A stretch of 64,000 bases of DNA from the NCBI GenBank assembly GCA_028293825.1, contig JAQGNY010000053.1:124001-188000 (forward strand). Reading direction: 5' to 3'. This document shows, one piece after another, positions 1 to 8,910 of the stretch (the stretch's first letter is position 1; each line of letters opens with the position of its first letter). The translations under genes and the position numbers were made by a program. This stretch comes from Verrucomicrobiaceae bacterium. Lineage in GTDB: Bacteria; Pseudomonadota; Gammaproteobacteria; Pseudomonadales; CAMLJR01. The notes beneath the pieces were generated by a model. The model had not been told where the DNA came from and did no database searches. It saw nothing but the letters and a program-made list of their open reading frames with translations.

Positions 1-434
1 TTGCCGGTGTGGCGGCCGCCGATCACTTCCGGCTCGGTGGCCAGAATTGCATCGACGCCAAGGCTGTCGGCAATCGGCCGCGTGATGAAGGCGTTGGTGG
101 CGGTGATGATCAGCAGGAAATCGCCGCGCGCGCGGTGCTCGGCGAGCAGCGCGTCGGCTTTCGGCAAGCGCATCGGCGCGATCATCGTGCGCATGAATTC
201 GGCGTGCAGTTCGCGCAGCTCGTCGGCGCTGTGACGCGTCAATGGCTGCAACGCGAAACTGAGATAGGAGTGAATATCGAGCGTGCCGTTTTGGTATTCG
301 CGATAAAAGCGATCGTTGGCGGCGCGGTATTCGGCACCATCGACGATACCTTTGCGCACCAGAAACTCGCCCCAGGCGTGATCGCTATCGCCGTCGAGCA
401 AGGTATTGTCGAGATCGAAAATTGCCAGAGCCAC
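1..434 (-). CDS. HAD-IB family hydrolase (SerB-like phosphatase), 3' end outside window
   Basis: Predicted phosphohydrolase of the haloacid dehalogenase superfamily. The GTG start at 434 gives VALAIFDLDNTLLDGD, the DxDxT motif I whose first Asp becomes phosphorylated, and about residue 107 has LIITATNAF, a motif II (T/S) region. These features and an all-helical cap after motif I fit subclass IB, which includes SerB and related phosphatases. The reading frame runs off the left edge, so motif III is not visible and substrate cannot be judged. It is divergent from rppH and ptsP, an arrangement also seen in Pseudomonas. A true phosphoserine phosphatase is possible but not shown. Confidence 0.85.
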   Translation of the reverse strand, partial: MALAIFDLDNTLLDGDSDHAWGEFLVRKGIVDGAEYRAANDRFYREYQNGTLDIHSYLSFALQPLTRHSADELRELHAEFMRTMIAPMRLPKADALLAEHRARGDFLLIITATNAFITRPIADSLGVDAILATEPEVIGGRHTG

Positions 435-614
435 TGCGTTTAACCTCGGGATTTACGAAGCCGCACAGAATACCTCTCCGCGCGCGATTGTTCACTGCGC
501 GATATTTGCCAAATCGCGCGTGTTGGCGCGTGTCTCGGCATTTGTGGAGCTCTCTGTATTTATGGAACAATGCCGTCGACTTACTTTACGAATTCATTAA
601 TAAAAGAGATTGCC

Positions 615-1106
615 GTGATCGACACCGACGGTTTCCGTCCCAATGTAGGCATCGTGGTAGCGAATACGCTCGGCGAAGTGCTATGGGCGCGGCGAGTCGG
701 CCAGGACGCGTGGCAATTTCCGCAGGGCGGCATCAACGCCAACGAAGCGCCGGAAGAAGCGCTGTATCGCGAGTTGCACGAAGAAATCGGGCTGCTGCCG
801 GATCACGTCGAATTGCTCGCCTGCACGCGCGGTTGGTTGCGTTACCGTTTGCCGGAGCGCTTGGTGCGCCGCGGCGGCGATGGGCCGATTTGCATCGGTC
901 AAAAACAAAAATGGTTTTTACTGCGCATGTTGGCGGAAGATGGCGAAGTGCGCATGGATTGCGGCGACAAGGCCGAATTCGACCATTGGCGCTGGGTCAG
1001 TTATTGGTATCCGCTGGGACAGGTAGTGTCGTTCAAGCGCGAGGTCTATCGACGCGCAATGAAAGAGCTGTCCGTGCGCCACAGTAAACTTGTTAGTTCG
1101 GGTTAA
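615..1106 (+). CDS. rppH: RNA pyrophosphohydrolase RppH (Nudix)
   Basis: Removes pyrophosphate from the 5' end of primary transcripts and so opens them to RNase E decay. The Nudix box is intact ([12 protein letters not shown], then [10 protein letters not shown]), preceded by WQFPQGG as in E. coli RppH. The GTG at 615 is preferred over the in-frame ATG at 570, because [14 protein letters not shown] aligns with the first residues of known RppH proteins and AGAG lies just upstream; the extra 15 residues of the longer form match nothing known. That gives 163 aa, the usual family length. It is followed 65 bp later by ptsP, the classical rppH-ptsP pair. Confidence 0.95.
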   Translation: MIDTDGFRPNVGIVVANTLGEVLWARRVGQDAWQFPQGGINANEAPEEALYRELHEEIGLLPDHVELLACTRGWLRYRLPERLVRRGGDGPICIGQKQKWFLLRMLAEDGEVRMDCGDKAEFDHWRWVSYWYPLGQVVSFKREVYRRAMKELSVRHSKLVSSG

Positions 1107-1171
1107 GCATCGCGCCCAAGCTTTTCCGCCAGCCTTTTTCGCCAGGACAGAACGTGGAAAGAAGAACCAGC

Positions 1172-3463
1172 ATGCTCGACGCCCTGCGCAACATTGTGCA
1201 GGAGGTCAACGGCGCCAAAGATCTGCAAACCGCGCTTGATGTCATCGTCAGTCGCGTGCGCGAGGTCATGGGCACGGAAGTATGCACGGTATATCTGCGA
1301 GACCCCGACACCGAACGCTTCGTGTTCATGGCCAACGAAGGTCTCAATCCCGATTTCATCGGCAAGGTCAGCCTCGGCGCCGCCGAAGGTTTGGTCGGCC
1401 AGGTGGCGACGCGCGAAGAGCCGCTGAATACCGACGACGCCGAAGCGCAGCCCAATTTCCGTTTTCTGCCCGGCATCGGCGAGGAGCGTTACAGCTCATT
1501 CCTCGGCGTACCGATTATTCACCAGCGCCGCGTGCTCGGTGTGCTTGTCGTGCAACAGGTCGAGCGGCGCCGTTTCGACGAGCGCGAAGAGGCATTCCTC
1601 GTCACCTGCTCCGCGCAATTAGCGGGCGTCATCGCCCACGCGCAGGCGACCGGCTCGATCAGCCATATCGATCAGAGCGGCGTGAAAACCTCCGGCAGCG
1701 CGCGCTTCCAGGGCGTGCCCGGCGCGTCCGGCATCGCCATCGGCCACGCCGTGGTGGTATCGCCGCCGGCCGATTTGTACGCGGTGCCGCATCGCGTCAG
1801 CACCAATGTCGAAGAGGAGCTGCACTTCTTCAACGACTGCCTGATCGCGGTGCGCAAGGATGTGCAGGATCTCAGCAGCAAGCTCTCCGATCGCCTCGCC
1901 CCGCAAGAACAAGCGCTGTTCGATGTGTATCTGGCGATGCTCGACGACAACGCGCTGCCTGCCGAAGTCGTCGAAAAAATCCGCGGCGGCGAATGGGCGC
2001 AAGGCGCGCTAAGCCAAGTCATTCTCGCCCATGTGCGCACCTTCGAGATGATGGAAGACCGCTATCTGCAGGAGCGTTCGGTCGATGTGAAAGACCTCGG
2101 CCGCCGTCTCCTCGCGTATTTACAGGCAGCCGATACCGATCCGGTGGTGTATCCCAAGCGCGCGGTATTGGTCGGCGAAGAGCTCACCGCATCGATGCTC
2201 GGCGATGTGCCGAAAGAAAATCTCGTGGGCCTAGTATCCGTGCAAGGTTCAGGCAACTCGCACGTCGCCATTCTGGCGCGGGCGATGGGGATTCCCACCG
2301 TAATGGGCTGCCTCGATTTGCCGTTCACCCAGGTCGAAGGGGCCGAACTGATTCTCGACGGCTACAACGGCATGGTGCATTACAACGCGCCGCCCGAATT
2401 GCGCGCGCAGTTTCAAGCCATTGCCGCCGAAGAGCAGCAGATTTCCAAAGAGCTCGAATCGCTGCGCGATTTGCCCTGCGAAACCACCGACGGCCACCGC
2501 ATTCCGCTGTGGGTGAATACCGGCTTGATGGCCGACGTGGTGCGCTCGCTTGAACGCGGCGCCGAAGGTGTCGGTCTGTATCGCACCGAAGTACCTTTTC
2601 TATTGCGCGACCGTTTTCCCAGCGAAGAAGAGCAGCGCGCGATTTATCGGCAACAATTAGAGCCGTTCGCGCCGCTGCCAGTGACGATGCGCACGCTCGA
2701 TATCGGCGGCGACAAATCGCTGCCGTATTTCCCGATCGAGGAGGCGAATCCATTCCTCGGCTGGCGCGGCATTCGCGTAACGCTCGATCACCCGGAAATT
2801 TTTTTGGTGCAAGTGCGCGCGATGATGAAGGCCAGCCAAGGCCTGAATAATTTGCGCATCATGTTGCCGATGGTCAGCAACGTGCAGGAGCTCGACGACG
2901 CGCTGCAATTAATTTATCGCGCGCACGACGAATTGCTCGAAGAAGGATTACAACTGGAATTACCGCCGATCGGCGTGATGGTTGAAGTGCCGTCGGCCGT
3001 TTATCAGGCGCGCGAACTCGCGCGGCGCGTAAGTTTTCTGTCGGTCGGCTCGAACGATTTGACGCAATATTTACTGGCGGTCGATCGCAACAATGCTCGC
3101 GTCGCCGATCTGTATCACGCCTATCACCCGGCCGTATTGCAGGCGTTGCAAAAAGTCGTCACCGACGGCCATGCCGAAGGCAAACAGGTCAGCATTTGCG
3201 GCGAGTTGGCCGGCGATCCGGCGGCGGCGGTTTTATTGTTGGCGATGGGCTACGACATGTTGTCGATGAACGCGACCAACCTGCCGAAAGTGAAATCGGT
3301 GATTCGCAATATCAGTTTTAGCGACGCGAAGAAGCTGCTCGATAGCGTAATGAAGATGGAAACATCGCAAGAAATCCGCTTGTTCCTCGAGGAGCAATTA
3401 GTCGCAGCCGGCGTCACCCGCATGCCGCGCAGCCCCACCGCCTCATATAAATTTATTGCCTGA
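1172..3463 (+). CDS. ptsP: PEP-protein phosphotransferase PtsP (EI-Ntr)
   Basis: Enzyme I of the nitrogen phosphotransferase system: takes phosphate from PEP and passes it to NPr and EIIA-Ntr, linking carbon and nitrogen status and potassium balance. An N-terminal GAF domain (about residues 1-155, TEVCTVYLRD, FLGVPIIHQRR) is followed by the EI phosphohistidine domain with His364 in GSGNSHVAILARAMG and a C-terminal PEP-binding barrel (LYRTEVPFL, MLPMVSN, SVGSNDLTQYLLAVDRN). The ATG at 1172 (MLDALRNIV) follows GGAAAGAAGAA and matches the E. coli N-terminus; the GTG at 1154 overlaps that ribosome site. The product is 763 aa. A hairpin terminator follows at 3475. Confidence 0.96.
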   Translation: MLDALRNIVQEVNGAKDLQTALDVIVSRVREVMGTEVCTVYLRDPDTERFVFMANEGLNPDFIGKVSLGAAEGLVGQVATREEPLNTDDAEAQPNFRFLPGIGEERYSSFLGVPIIHQRRVLGVLVVQQVERRRFDEREEAFLVTCSAQLAGVIAHAQATGSISHIDQSGVKTSGSARFQGVPGASGIAIGHAVVVSPPADLYAVPHRVSTNVEEELHFFNDCLIAVRKDVQDLSSKLSDRLAPQEQALFDVYLAMLDDNALPAEVVEKIRGGEWAQGALSQVILAHVRTFEMMEDRYLQERSVDVKDLGRRLLAYLQAADTDPVVYPKRAVLVGEELTASMLGDVPKENLVGLVSVQGSGNSHVAILARAMGIPTVMGCLDLPFTQVEGAELILDGYNGMVHYNAPPELRAQFQAIAAEEQQISKELESLRDLPCETTDGHRIPLWVNTGLMADVVRSLERGAEGVGLYRTEVPFLLRDRFPSEEEQRAIYRQQLEPFAPLPVTMRTLDIGGDKSLPYFPIEEANPFLGWRGIRVTLDHPEIFLVQVRAMMKASQGLNNLRIMLPMVSNVQELDDALQLIYRAHDELLEEGLQLELPPIGVMVEVPSAVYQARELARRVSFLSVGSNDLTQYLLAVDRNNARVADLYHAYHPAVLQALQKVVTDGHAEGKQVSICGELAGDPAAAVLLLAMGYDMLSMNATNLPKVKSVIRNISFSDAKKLLDSVMKMETSQEIRLFLEEQLVAAGVTRMPRSPTASYKFIA

Positions 3464-3474
3464 TCGTTCCGAAC

Positions 3475-3499
3475 AAGTCCGCAATTGCTGCGGACTTTT
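3475..3499 (+). terminator. Rho-independent terminator after ptsP
   Basis: Inverted repeat AAGTCCGCA / TGCGGACTT with a 3-4 nt loop, followed by TTTTC, 12 bp after the ptsP stop codon. Confidence 0.8.
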
Positions 3500-3548
3500 C
3501 ATTTCTCGATGCCCTTCTCGACATACCCACGTCTCGACAACACAAACT

Positions 3549-4961
3549 TCAATCGAAAATTTTGCCGGGATTCATCACCCGGTTCGGATCGAACGCGAGT
3601 TTGATTTGCTTCATTAGCGCGATTTCGCCGGCGCTGCGGCCGAAGTGTAAATAGTCTTTTTTCAGCAGGCCGACACCGTGTTCGGCGGACACACTGCCTT
3701 CATATTTCTGCACGATTTCGAAAACCCATTTCGACACGTGGTGACACTTTTCGTGAAACTCGGCGACGCTGAGTGCATCGGGTTTCAGAATATTTAAATG
3801 CACGTTGCCGTCGCCGATATGGCCAAACCAGACGATTTCGAAATCCGGGTATTCGCGATTTACCAGCGCATCGACTTCGGCAATGAACGCCGGAACTTTG
3901 GAAATCACCGTGGCGATATCGTTTTTGTACGGGGTCCAGCGCGACAGCGTTTCCGAAATATCCTCGCGCAGGCGCCACAAATTTTGCAGTTGTTCGATGC
4001 TCTGACTCATCACGCCGTCGACCACCCAGCCCTGCTCGACGCAATGCTCGAACAATGCCATCGCCTGCGCTTCGATTTCTTCATTGAGATTTTCGAATTC
4101 GAGCAGTGCGTAAAATGCGGCGGGCGTCTCGAACGGCTTTTGCAGATTGCTGTGCGCGACCACTTTCGCCAGCGCTTTATCAGAGAAAAATTCGAACGCG
4201 GTGAGGTCGAGTTTGCCCTGGAATGTATGCAACACATCCATGATATTGGCGAAAGTTGGCACGCCGAGCACCAGCGCGGTGAGATTCTTCGGCTGGCGCG
4301 TCAGCTTCATCGTCGCCTCGACAATAATGCCGAGCGTGCCTTCCGCACCGATAAACAATTGGCGCAAATCGTAACCCGCGTTGTTTTTAATCAGGCCGCG
4401 ATTCAGTTCGAGAATCTCGCCCGCGCCGGTCACCACTTTCAAACCGAGCACCCACTCGCGCGTCATGCCGTAGCGAATCACTTTGATGCCGCCGGCGTTG
4501 GTGGCGATATTGCCGCCAATGCGCGACGAACCGGCCGAGGCAAAATCAACCGGGTAATACAGGCCTTTTTCTTCGGCGAATTGCTGCAATTGCTCGGTGA
4601 CGACACCGGCCTGGCAGATCACGGTGCGGTCGATCGCATCGAACGCGAGCACTTTGTTCATGTAATCGAGCGCGACCACCACTTCGCCGTTGGTCGCCAC
4701 CGCGCCGCCGGATAAACCGGTGCGACCGCCCGATGGCACCAGCGCAAACTGTTCCGCATTGGCGAGCTTCACCACCGCCTGCACGTGTTCGACGCTGCGC
4801 GGAAACACAATTGCCAATGGCTTGGGCACAAAGGCCTTGGTCCAGTCGCGCCCGCAACGCTCTAAATCGTCGGCGGCGGTACTGACATTGGCGGCGCCGA
4901 TCAATGCAGAAAGCTGCGTGACAATGGAATTAGCCGCGTTGGTCGATGCGGTCGAAGACAT
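3549..4961 (-). CDS. FAD-linked oxidase, D-2-hydroxyglutarate dehydrogenase / GlcD-like
   Basis: FAD-dependent 2-hydroxyacid dehydrogenase of the VAO/GlcD family (470 aa). FAD-binding signatures are VPSGGRTGLSGGA near residue 76 and GGNIATNAGG; the FAD-oxidase C-terminal domain carries WFGHIGDGNVHLN and SAEHGVG. The ATG at 4961 follows CGAGG and is preferred over the in-frame start at 4988. It is divergent from serA. In Pseudomonas a D-2-hydroxyglutarate dehydrogenase next to serA recycles the D-2-hydroxyglutarate made when SerA reduces 2-oxoglutarate, pulling serine synthesis forward. The same role is inferred here from position and family; D-lactate or glycolate oxidase activity cannot be excluded. 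Confidence 0.85.
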   Translation of the reverse strand: MSSTASTNAANSIVTQLSALIGAANVSTAADDLERCGRDWTKAFVPKPLAIVFPRSVEHVQAVVKLANAEQFALVPSGGRTGLSGGAVATNGEVVVALDYMNKVLAFDAIDRTVICQAGVVTEQLQQFAEEKGLYYPVDFASAGSSRIGGNIATNAGGIKVIRYGMTREWVLGLKVVTGAGEILELNRGLIKNNAGYDLRQLFIGAEGTLGIIVEATMKLTRQPKNLTALVLGVPTFANIMDVLHTFQGKLDLTAFEFFSDKALAKVVAHSNLQKPFETPAAFYALLEFENLNEEIEAQAMALFEHCVEQGWVVDGVMSQSIEQLQNLWRLREDISETLSRWTPYKNDIATVISKVPAFIAEVDALVNREYPDFEIVWFGHIGDGNVHLNILKPDALSVAEFHEKCHHVSKWVFEIVQKYEGSVSAEHGVGLLKKDYLHFGRSAGEIALMKQIKLAFDPNRVMNPGKIFD

Positions 4962-5095
4962 GCGAAAACCTCGTGAAGACTGTTGCAATACAGGCAGTCG
5001 CGGCGGGACTAAAGCAGCGTGCCGCAGCGCTCAAAAGCGGCGGCCATGATACCATAGCGCCCCCGTTTTCCCGGCCAGACTGCACGGAGTTTCCG

Positions 5096-6325
5096 ATGGC
5101 GAAGACCTCGCTCGACAAAAGCAAAATCAAATTTCTCTTGCTGGAAGGCGTGAGCCAAACCGCCATAGATAATTTGCAGGCCGCCGGTTATTCGAATATC
5201 GAGTACCACAAAAAAGCACTGCCTGAAGCCGAATTGAAAGCGGCGATCCGCAATGCGCATTTCGTCGGCATTCGCTCGCGCTCGCAATTGACGCGCGACG
5301 TATTCGAAGCGGCGGAAAAACTGATCGCGGTCGGCTGTTTTTGCATCGGCACCAATCAAGTGGATTTGCGCGCGGCGATCGAGCACGGCGTGGTCGTTTT
5401 CAACGCGCCGTATTCGAACACGCGCAGCGTTGCCGAACTCGTCATCGCCGAAGCGATTTTATTGTTGCGCCGTATCGCGGAAAAAAATGCGGCGGCGCAT
5501 CGCGGCGAATGGCAGAAAAATGCCGATGGCGCGTATGAGATTCGCGGCAAGACGCTCGGCATCATCGGTTACGGCAGCATCGGCATGCAGTTGTCGGTGA
5601 TCGCCGAATCGCTCGGCATGAAGGTGTGCTTCGTCGATGTCGTCGCCAAATTGCCGCTGGGCAACGCGGTGCAGAAAGGCTCGCTCGATGAATTACTCGC
5701 GTGCTCGGACATCGTCACGCTGCATGTGCCGGAAATTGCATCGACTAAAAACATGTTCGGCGCGCGCGAAATTGCGGCGATGAAACCCGGCGCTATTTTA
5801 ATCAATGCCTCGCGCGGCACCGTGGTCGATATCGACGCGCTGGCGGCGGCATTGGAAAGCAAACATATCGGCGGCGCCGCTATCGATGTGTTCCCGGTCG
5901 AGCCGCGTTCGAACGACGACGAATTTATTTCGCCGCTGCGCAAATTCGACAATGTATTTTTAACGCCGCATATCGGCGGCTCGACGCAGGAAGCGCAGGA
6001 AAATATCGGTCTGGAGGTGGCGGAAAAATTGGTGCGCTACAGCGATACCGGCACCACGACCACTTCGGTGAATTTTCCGGAAGTCGCGCTGCCCTCGCAT
6101 CCCGGCAAGCATCGTCTGCTGCACGTGCATAAAAATATTCCAGGCGTGATGACGGCGATCAACAAAGTATTTTCCGACAACAGCATCAATATCAGCGCGC
6201 AGTATCTGCAAACCAACGAGCATGTCGGCTACGTGGTGATGGATGTCGATCAGGCGTATAGCGAATTGGCGTTGGAAAAATTACTGCAAGTCAGCGGCAC
6301 GATTAGCTGCCGCGTTTTATTCTGA
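5096..6325 (+). CDS. serA: D-3-phosphoglycerate dehydrogenase SerA
   Basis: First committed step of L-serine synthesis: oxidises 3-phosphoglycerate to 3-phosphohydroxypyruvate with NAD. The ATG at 5096 follows CACGGAG and gives 409 aa, one residue shorter than E. coli SerA. Visible parts are the Rossmann fold IIGYGSIGMQLSV, the catalytic His292 in LTPHIGGSTQ (same number as E. coli), and a C-terminal ACT domain (HVHKNIPGVMTAIN) that binds L-serine for feedback inhibition in this type. The gene is divergent from the FAD-linked dehydrogenase at 3549-4961 and ends in a strong terminator. Confidence 0.97.
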   Translation: MAKTSLDKSKIKFLLLEGVSQTAIDNLQAAGYSNIEYHKKALPEAELKAAIRNAHFVGIRSRSQLTRDVFEAAEKLIAVGCFCIGTNQVDLRAAIEHGVVVFNAPYSNTRSVAELVIAEAILLLRRIAEKNAAAHRGEWQKNADGAYEIRGKTLGIIGYGSIGMQLSVIAESLGMKVCFVDVVAKLPLGNAVQKGSLDELLACSDIVTLHVPEIASTKNMFGAREIAAMKPGAILINASRGTVVDIDALAAALESKHIGGAAIDVFPVEPRSNDDEFISPLRKFDNVFLTPHIGGSTQEAQENIGLEVAEKLVRYSDTGTTTTSVNFPEVALPSHPGKHRLLHVHKNIPGVMTAINKVFSDNSINISAQYLQTNEHVGYVVMDVDQAYSELALEKLLQVSGTISCRVLF

Positions 6326-6330
6326 GTAAA

Positions 6331-6366
6331 AATTCCCGCGCCGGTTACCCAGCGCGGGAATTTTTT
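6331..6366 (+). terminator. Rho-independent terminator after serA
   Basis: AATTCCCGCGC / GCGCGGGAATT stem around a short loop, followed by a T run; 5 bp after the serA stop. It may also stop the convergent reductase transcript. Confidence 0.88.
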
Positions 6367-6390
6367 GCATACTTCTGTCTAATTTATTCC

Positions 6391-7458
6391 TCAATATTTT
6401 TCGGCTGCCATCATCGCGCTATCCGGCGCGGTTTCGCCGTTTACCGTCATGCCCGCATTTCTAAATAGCGCCGACGTTTGAATGTAGCTCGCCGGAAACT
6501 GCAGCGCGGGCGTGGTCAACTCGTTCAGTCGTTTTAAATGTTCTGCACTTAACGTGACGTCGAGCGACTGCAAATTATCATCGAGCTGCTGCAATGTGCG
6601 CGCGCCGATAATTGGCGACGTTATACCCGGCTGCGCGCAGACCCATTGCAACGCTACGCGCGATGGCGTCGAACCGATTTCTTCGGCAATTTGCACGATG
6701 ACTTCAATCACGTCGTAACAGCGATCATCCAAATTCCCGCGCGACCACGAGCGACTCGGCTCTTGCTGCAAACCGCGCCGGTATTTGCCGGATAATAATC
6801 CACCGCGCAGCGGACTCCACGGCGTAATACCCAACCCCAACTCGCGCGCCATCGGCATCATGTCGCTTTCAATGGTGCGCTCAAGCAGCGAATATTCGAG
6901 CTGTACGGCAATCACGCGCTCCCAGCTATGGCGATCGGCCAACAGCTGCGCCTGCGTGACTTTCCACGCCGGCGTATTGGAAAAACCGATGTGGCGAATT
7001 TTGCCGGCACTGACCAAATCGTCGAGTGCGCGCATCGTCTCCTCAATCGGCGTGTGATAGTCCCAGCAATGCATCCAATACAGATCGATGTAGTCGGTGT
7101 TCAAGCGACGCAGCGACTCCTCGCAGGACCAGATAATATTTTTACGGCCGGCGCCGCCGGAGTTCGGATCGTTTTTACTCATCCCTCCGAAAAATTTCGT
7201 AGCGATCACCAATTGCTGACGTTTGGCCACGTCACCGCGATAGTAATCGCCGATGATTTTTTCCGAGTGGCCGTTGTTGTACGCATTCGCGGTATCGACG
7301 AAATTGCCGCCGCGCTCGGTAAAGCGGTCCAAAATGCGATGACTGTCCTCAGCGCTGGCGCCAAAGCCCCAGTCCTCACCGAAAGTCATCGTGCCGAGAC
7401 AGAGCGGACTGACGCGTAAACCGGAACGGCCGAGGGTGATGTAACGATCGAGCGACAT
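6391..7458 (-). CDS. Aldo/keto reductase
   Basis: NADPH-dependent oxidoreductase of the AKR superfamily (355 aa, cytosolic TIM barrel). The tetrad is visible: Asp and Tyr in FVDTANAYNNG, Lys in VIATKF and His in LYWMHCWD; the C-terminal cofactor loop is PIIGARTLQQLDDN. It resembles YajO/Tas-like reductases more than sugar reductases. The ATG at 7458 follows TAAGGAG; a GTG two codons earlier overlaps that site and was rejected. Physiological substrate unknown. It stands alone, convergent to serA. Confidence 0.9.
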   Translation of the reverse strand: MSLDRYITLGRSGLRVSPLCLGTMTFGEDWGFGASAEDSHRILDRFTERGGNFVDTANAYNNGHSEKIIGDYYRGDVAKRQQLVIATKFFGGMSKNDPNSGGAGRKNIIWSCEESLRRLNTDYIDLYWMHCWDYHTPIEETMRALDDLVSAGKIRHIGFSNTPAWKVTQAQLLADRHSWERVIAVQLEYSLLERTIESDMMPMARELGLGITPWSPLRGGLLSGKYRRGLQQEPSRSWSRGNLDDRCYDVIEVIVQIAEEIGSTPSRVALQWVCAQPGITSPIIGARTLQQLDDNLQSLDVTLSAEHLKRLNELTTPALQFPASYIQTSALFRNAGMTVNGETAPDSAMMAAEKY

Positions 7459-7690
7459 GGGCACTCCTTATTAGATTATTGAATCGCGAAGGGCTTCGAT
7501 TTTTGCGCGCTGCCGCAGCAAACGCCAGCGATACTATTTGTCATTCGGACAATAGCCGCAGGCCCAAATTGATGCACGCTACGAACAATCATTACCCTTA
7601 CGTTGCTTGGCTTTAATTATCGGGTCAGTGAAGCGCACGCCTTTTTACACCTGCATGCCGTCGCATCAGGTTTGATGCACAGCCCGTATA

Positions 7691-7727
7691 AAATTGTTTG
7701 CAATTAAATTGTGTGCAATATAAATTG
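7691..7727 (+). promoter_or_regulatory. Probable OhrR-type operator over a promoter
   Basis: AT-rich block with the odd-centred palindrome CAATTAAATTG (7701-7711), a repeated TTGCAAT/TGTGCAAT theme and AAATTG again at 7722. OhrR regulators of proteobacteria bind sites built on CAATT/AATTG. TTGTTT at 7694 could be a -35 element with an AT-rich -10 about 16-17 bp on, so the operator would overlap the promoter of the marR-gpx pair. Confidence 0.5.
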
Positions 7728-7764
7728 CCTCGATACAAGCTTCACAATCAAAGACCGCGCGCGC

Positions 7765-8229
7765 ATGCCCAAAGCACAAAAAATGACAGTTCCATCTAGC
7801 AAACGCGCGCAGCTGTTGAAGCTGGATAATCAGCTATGTTTCGCGCTATATGCCCTCAGCAACCGCATCACGCGCTTGTATCAACCGCTGTTGGCCGAGC
7901 TCGGTATTACCTATCCGCAATATCTGGTGCTACTGGTGTTGTGGGAACACGACGCGCGCAGCGTCGGCGAATTGGGCCGAGCGCTGGACTTGGATTCCGG
8001 TACGCTGACGCCACTGTTAAAACGCATGGAAAGCAATGGCTTTGTCAGTCGTCTGCGCGATGCAGACGATGAACGGCGCGTCGTGGTTTCTTTAACGACC
8101 GCCGGCTTAAAGTTGCGCGAACACGCGTTGGAAATTCCCGGCGCACTCGCGTGTCAAATTGATCTTCCGCTCAGCGAATTATCGGCGCTGCGTATTCAAT
8201 TGCAGCACCTGCGCCAAACAATCGAATAA
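7765..8229 (+). CDS. MarR/OhrR-family peroxide-sensing repressor
   Basis: Winged-helix MarR regulator, about 154 aa. LDNQLCFALYALS near the N-terminus matches the reactive-Cys motif of OhrR, in which oxidation of that Cys by organic hydroperoxides releases DNA. The wing region reads DLDSGTLTPLLKRME and RDADDERRVVVSLT. The frame is open to a GTG at 7711, but that lies within the probable operator; ATG at 7765 or 7783 is more likely, neither having a clear Shine-Dalgarno. It lies 41 bp before a glutathione peroxidase gene, the expected kind of target, so autoregulation and peroxide induction of both are inferred. Confidence 0.85.
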   Translation: MPKAQKMTVPSSKRAQLLKLDNQLCFALYALSNRITRLYQPLLAELGITYPQYLVLLVLWEHDARSVGELGRALDLDSGTLTPLLKRMESNGFVSRLRDADDERRVVVSLTTAGLKLREHALEIPGALACQIDLPLSELSALRIQLQHLRQTIE

Positions 8230-8270
8230 TTATTTTTACAGTAACTCAATCACAACCAAGGAGTTCTCAA

Positions 8271-8825
8271 ATGAGCAATGCACTTTCGCAAATTTCCTTC
8301 AAAAAAATGGACGGCAGCGATGCCTCGTTAAGCGATTACACAGGCTCGGTCGTACTGATTGTCAATGTTGCCTCCGCTTGCGGTCTGACACCGCAATACG
8401 AAGGCTTGGAAAAATTGTACGAAGCCAATCGCGAACGCGGTCTGGTCGTACTTGGTTTTCCCGCCAATAATTTCGGCGCGCAAGAGCCCGGCAGCAACGA
8501 CGAAATCGTTGAATTTTGTCGCGGTAATTTCGGCGTGCAATTTCCATTAGCACAAAAAATTTCCGTAACCGGCGACGATACGCATCCGCTGTATCGCCAA
8601 TTGGTCGCGGCTAAACCGAAAGCCGAAAAAAATGCCGACAGTCAACTGCTGCAGATTCTCGAAAAAAATAATCTCGCACCGAAAAACGACACCGACGTGA
8701 TGTGGAATTTTGAGAAATTTCTGGTGAACCGCAAAGGTGAAGTCGTCAATCGTTTCGCGCCGGATATCGCGCCAGAAGACGAACGCATTGCTAAAGCAGT
8801 AGAGGCAGAATTGGCGAAAAGTTAA
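8271..8825 (+). CDS. Glutathione peroxidase family protein
   Basis: Thiol peroxidase that reduces hydrogen peroxide or lipid hydroperoxides with thioredoxin or glutathione; 184 aa, cytosolic, no signal peptide. Catalytic Cys37 is in NVASACGLTPQY (Cys, not selenocysteine); the other catalytic elements are FPANNFGAQEPG (Gln) and MWNFEKFLV (Trp, Asn). AAGGAG precedes the ATG. Directly behind an OhrR-like regulator and followed by a terminator, so it is probably the regulated output of a two-gene peroxide response operon. Confidence 0.94.
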   Translation: MSNALSQISFKKMDGSDASLSDYTGSVVLIVNVASACGLTPQYEGLEKLYEANRERGLVVLGFPANNFGAQEPGSNDEIVEFCRGNFGVQFPLAQKISVTGDDTHPLYRQLVAAKPKAEKNADSQLLQILEKNNLAPKNDTDVMWNFEKFLVNRKGEVVNRFAPDIAPEDERIAKAVEAELAKS

Positions 8826-8850
8826 TTCGCGCTAAGCAGTGATAATAAAG

Positions 8851-8875
8851 AGCCGCCCTTGAGGCGGCTTTTTTT
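8851..8875 (+). terminator. Rho-independent terminator after gpx
   Basis: AGCCGCC-CTTGA-GGCGGCT stem-loop followed by seven T residues, 25 bp after the stop codon. Confidence 0.9.
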
Positions 8876-8910
8876 GCCGTGCTGAATCGGCAATAAAATA
8901 GGATTCTCGA

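Noticed and set aside
9-443. Plus-strand open frame of 144 codons opposite the HAD gene
   Set aside because: Antisense shadow of the HAD hydrolase, which has clear motifs on the minus strand.
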